Shown: positions 13,091 to 13,693 of the stretch, one piece after another
Layout: each line of letters starts with the position of its first letter
Numbering within the stretch: the first letter of the stretch is position 1
NCBI GenBank assembly: GCA_017556125.1
Contig: JAFZCW010000052.1
Coordinates: forward strand, 1 to 13,693
DNA from: Clostridia bacterium
GTDB taxonomy: Bacteria; Bacillota_A; Clostridia; Christensenellales; CAG-138
DNA: 13,693 bases
Direction: 5' to 3'
Made by a program: the position numbers and the translations under genes
The notes under the pieces: generated by a model
Seen by the model: only the letters and a program-made list of their open reading frames with translations
Databases searched by the model: none
Told to the model about the DNA's origin: nothing

Positions 13091-13537
13091 ATGCTTGTCC
13101 GCGGTATGAGATGGGGCTATGAAGGGGACGACTGCGCAGGCGGAATCGGAGAAGGAAGCACGTTTGCGGAGATCATGGTAACGGATGAAAAGGGCAGGAA
13201 CTGGTTCGTTCTGGTCTCCAAGATCCTGGAGTTTGAACGTTTCTATGTCGCGCCGGTGCCTCTGTTCGATCTGGAGATGCATCTGTTTGACTATGAGGTC
13301 AACTATGATTATGAATCGGCAAAGATCAGGGAAGCCCTGACGGAAGAATACGCCTGCAGGGAAGGCGTCATGCCGGAAGCCGTACGATCCTCTCCGTTTT
13401 ACTCCGTCATCAGGCTCGGAAGGCTTGCCGTCAGGGAATGCGAAAAACTCGGGGAACCCGACGAGACCGGCGCCCGCACTTTCATATCCGCGTATCTCGG
13501 CCTCAGTCCGGACGCGGAAGAGATCCCGGACCCGTAA
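13091..13537 (+). CDS. Uncharacterised acidic 148-residue protein
   Basis: The family is not recognised. The protein is soluble and acidic, with no signal peptide or membrane segment. The N-terminal third reads as beta-rich: a glycine-rich GYEGDDCAGGIGEGSTF (about 9-25), then FAEIMVTDEKGRNWFVLVSKI (25-45). A middle portion is rich in Asp, Glu and Tyr (FDLEMHLFDYEVNYDYES, about 59-76). The C-terminal half looks helical, with REALTEEYACREGV and SVIRLGRLAVRECEKLG, and ends in an acidic PDAEEIPDP tail. The ATG is well supported by GGAGGT seven bases upstream. It lies between a strong terminator and a bidirectional one, so it is probably a single-gene unit. A link with the GG-leader LysM gene just upstream is possible only by proximity. 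Confidence 0.85.
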   Translation: MLVRGMRWGYEGDDCAGGIGEGSTFAEIMVTDEKGRNWFVLVSKILEFERFYVAPVPLFDLEMHLFDYEVNYDYESAKIREALTEEYACREGVMPEAVRSSPFYSVIRLGRLAVRECEKLGEPDETGARTFISAYLGLSPDAEEIPDP

Positions 13538-13564
13538 CCGTCCGTTCCGCAGCATGTGAAATAA

Positions 13565-13597
13565 AGAGGAGCATATCATACGCCGATATGCTCCTCT
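13565..13597. terminator. Bidirectional intrinsic terminator
   Basis: A perfect 13-bp stem (AGAGGAGCATATC with its complement) around a seven-base loop. The plus strand continues GTTTCTTC and the minus strand continues TTTATTTC, both T-rich. It lies between the 148-residue protein gene and a convergent partial gene, so it would end both. Confidence 0.75.
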
Positions 13598-13619
13598 GTT
13601 TCTTCAGGGCTTCTGTCCT

Positions 13620-13693
13620 TTACTCCGCTCTGATGTTTTCATATTCCCACTCAAAGCTGAAATCCGTGGCGCTCGCCGATTTGGATGTTTTGG
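13620..13693 (-). CDS. C-terminal end of an unidentified protein (cut by window edge)
   Basis: The last 23 codons and a TAA stop of a minus-strand gene that begins outside the window. The readable tail ends SATDFSFEWEYENIRAE, which has an aromatic/acidic character and the G/C-ending codons typical of the other genes here. The other two minus frames end earlier or give a less protein-like product. The convergent bidirectional terminator 23 bases downstream supports a real gene end. The fragment is too short to identify. Confidence 0.6.
   Translation of the reverse strand, partial: KTSKSASATDFSFEWEYENIRAE

Noticed and set aside
1..13693. CRISPR array, tRNA or rRNA genes, insertion sequence, phage or integrase signatures
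   Set aside because: No regularly spaced repeats, cloverleaf-like sequence, transposase or integrase motifs were seen on reading both strands.

Overview
The window looks like chromosomal DNA of a GC-rich, low-redundancy Bacillota (Firmicutes) genome, most likely an anaerobic Clostridia or Erysipelotrichia gut or rumen lineage. This is inferred from strong AGGAGG-type ribosome binding sites on nearly every gene, compact intrinsic terminators, and the family mix: an Mbeg1/DUF2974 hydrolase, a bacterial FatA/FatB-type acyl-ACP thioesterase, aminopeptidase C beside peptidase T, and a GG-leader peptide. No species can be named. No tRNA, rRNA, CRISPR array, insertion sequence or phage gene was seen.

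Left part (1-5914, all minus strand). The window opens inside a UvrD/PcrA-type helicase cut by the edge. Next is an AMP-forming acyl-CoA ligase with its own predicted promoter. Upstream of that, and separated by a strong terminator, is a probable three-gene operon: acyl-ACP thioesterase, a GNAT acetyltransferase fused to a CinA C-terminal (PncC-type) amidase domain, and an Mbeg1-like alpha/beta hydrolase. Three of these four genes suggest acyl-chain handling: release from ACP, hydrolysis of an ester or similar bond, and reactivation to CoA.

Middle part (5915-10255). From a divergent promoter region, a plus-strand pair encodes an unrecognised 147-residue protein overlapping by ATGA with a TauE/SafE (TSUP) permease. 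Convergent to it is a two-gene peptide catabolism unit: bleomycin-hydrolase-like aminopeptidase C (pepC) overlapping peptidase T (pepT) by GTGA. PepC would trim peptides and PepT would finish tripeptides.

Right part (10256-13693, mostly plus strand). It holds a membrane-anchored protein with three zinc ribbons, a DUF697-type GTPase followed after two bases by msrA, and a 75-residue LysM protein whose N-terminus looks like a bacteriocin-type double-glycine leader. After a textbook terminator come an unrecognised acidic 148-residue protein, a bidirectional terminator, and the last codons of a minus-strand gene cut by the window edge.

The most novel-looking items are the GG-leader LysM peptide, the GNAT-CinA fusion within a lipid-flavoured operon, and the thioesterase with apparent substitutions in its catalytic network.
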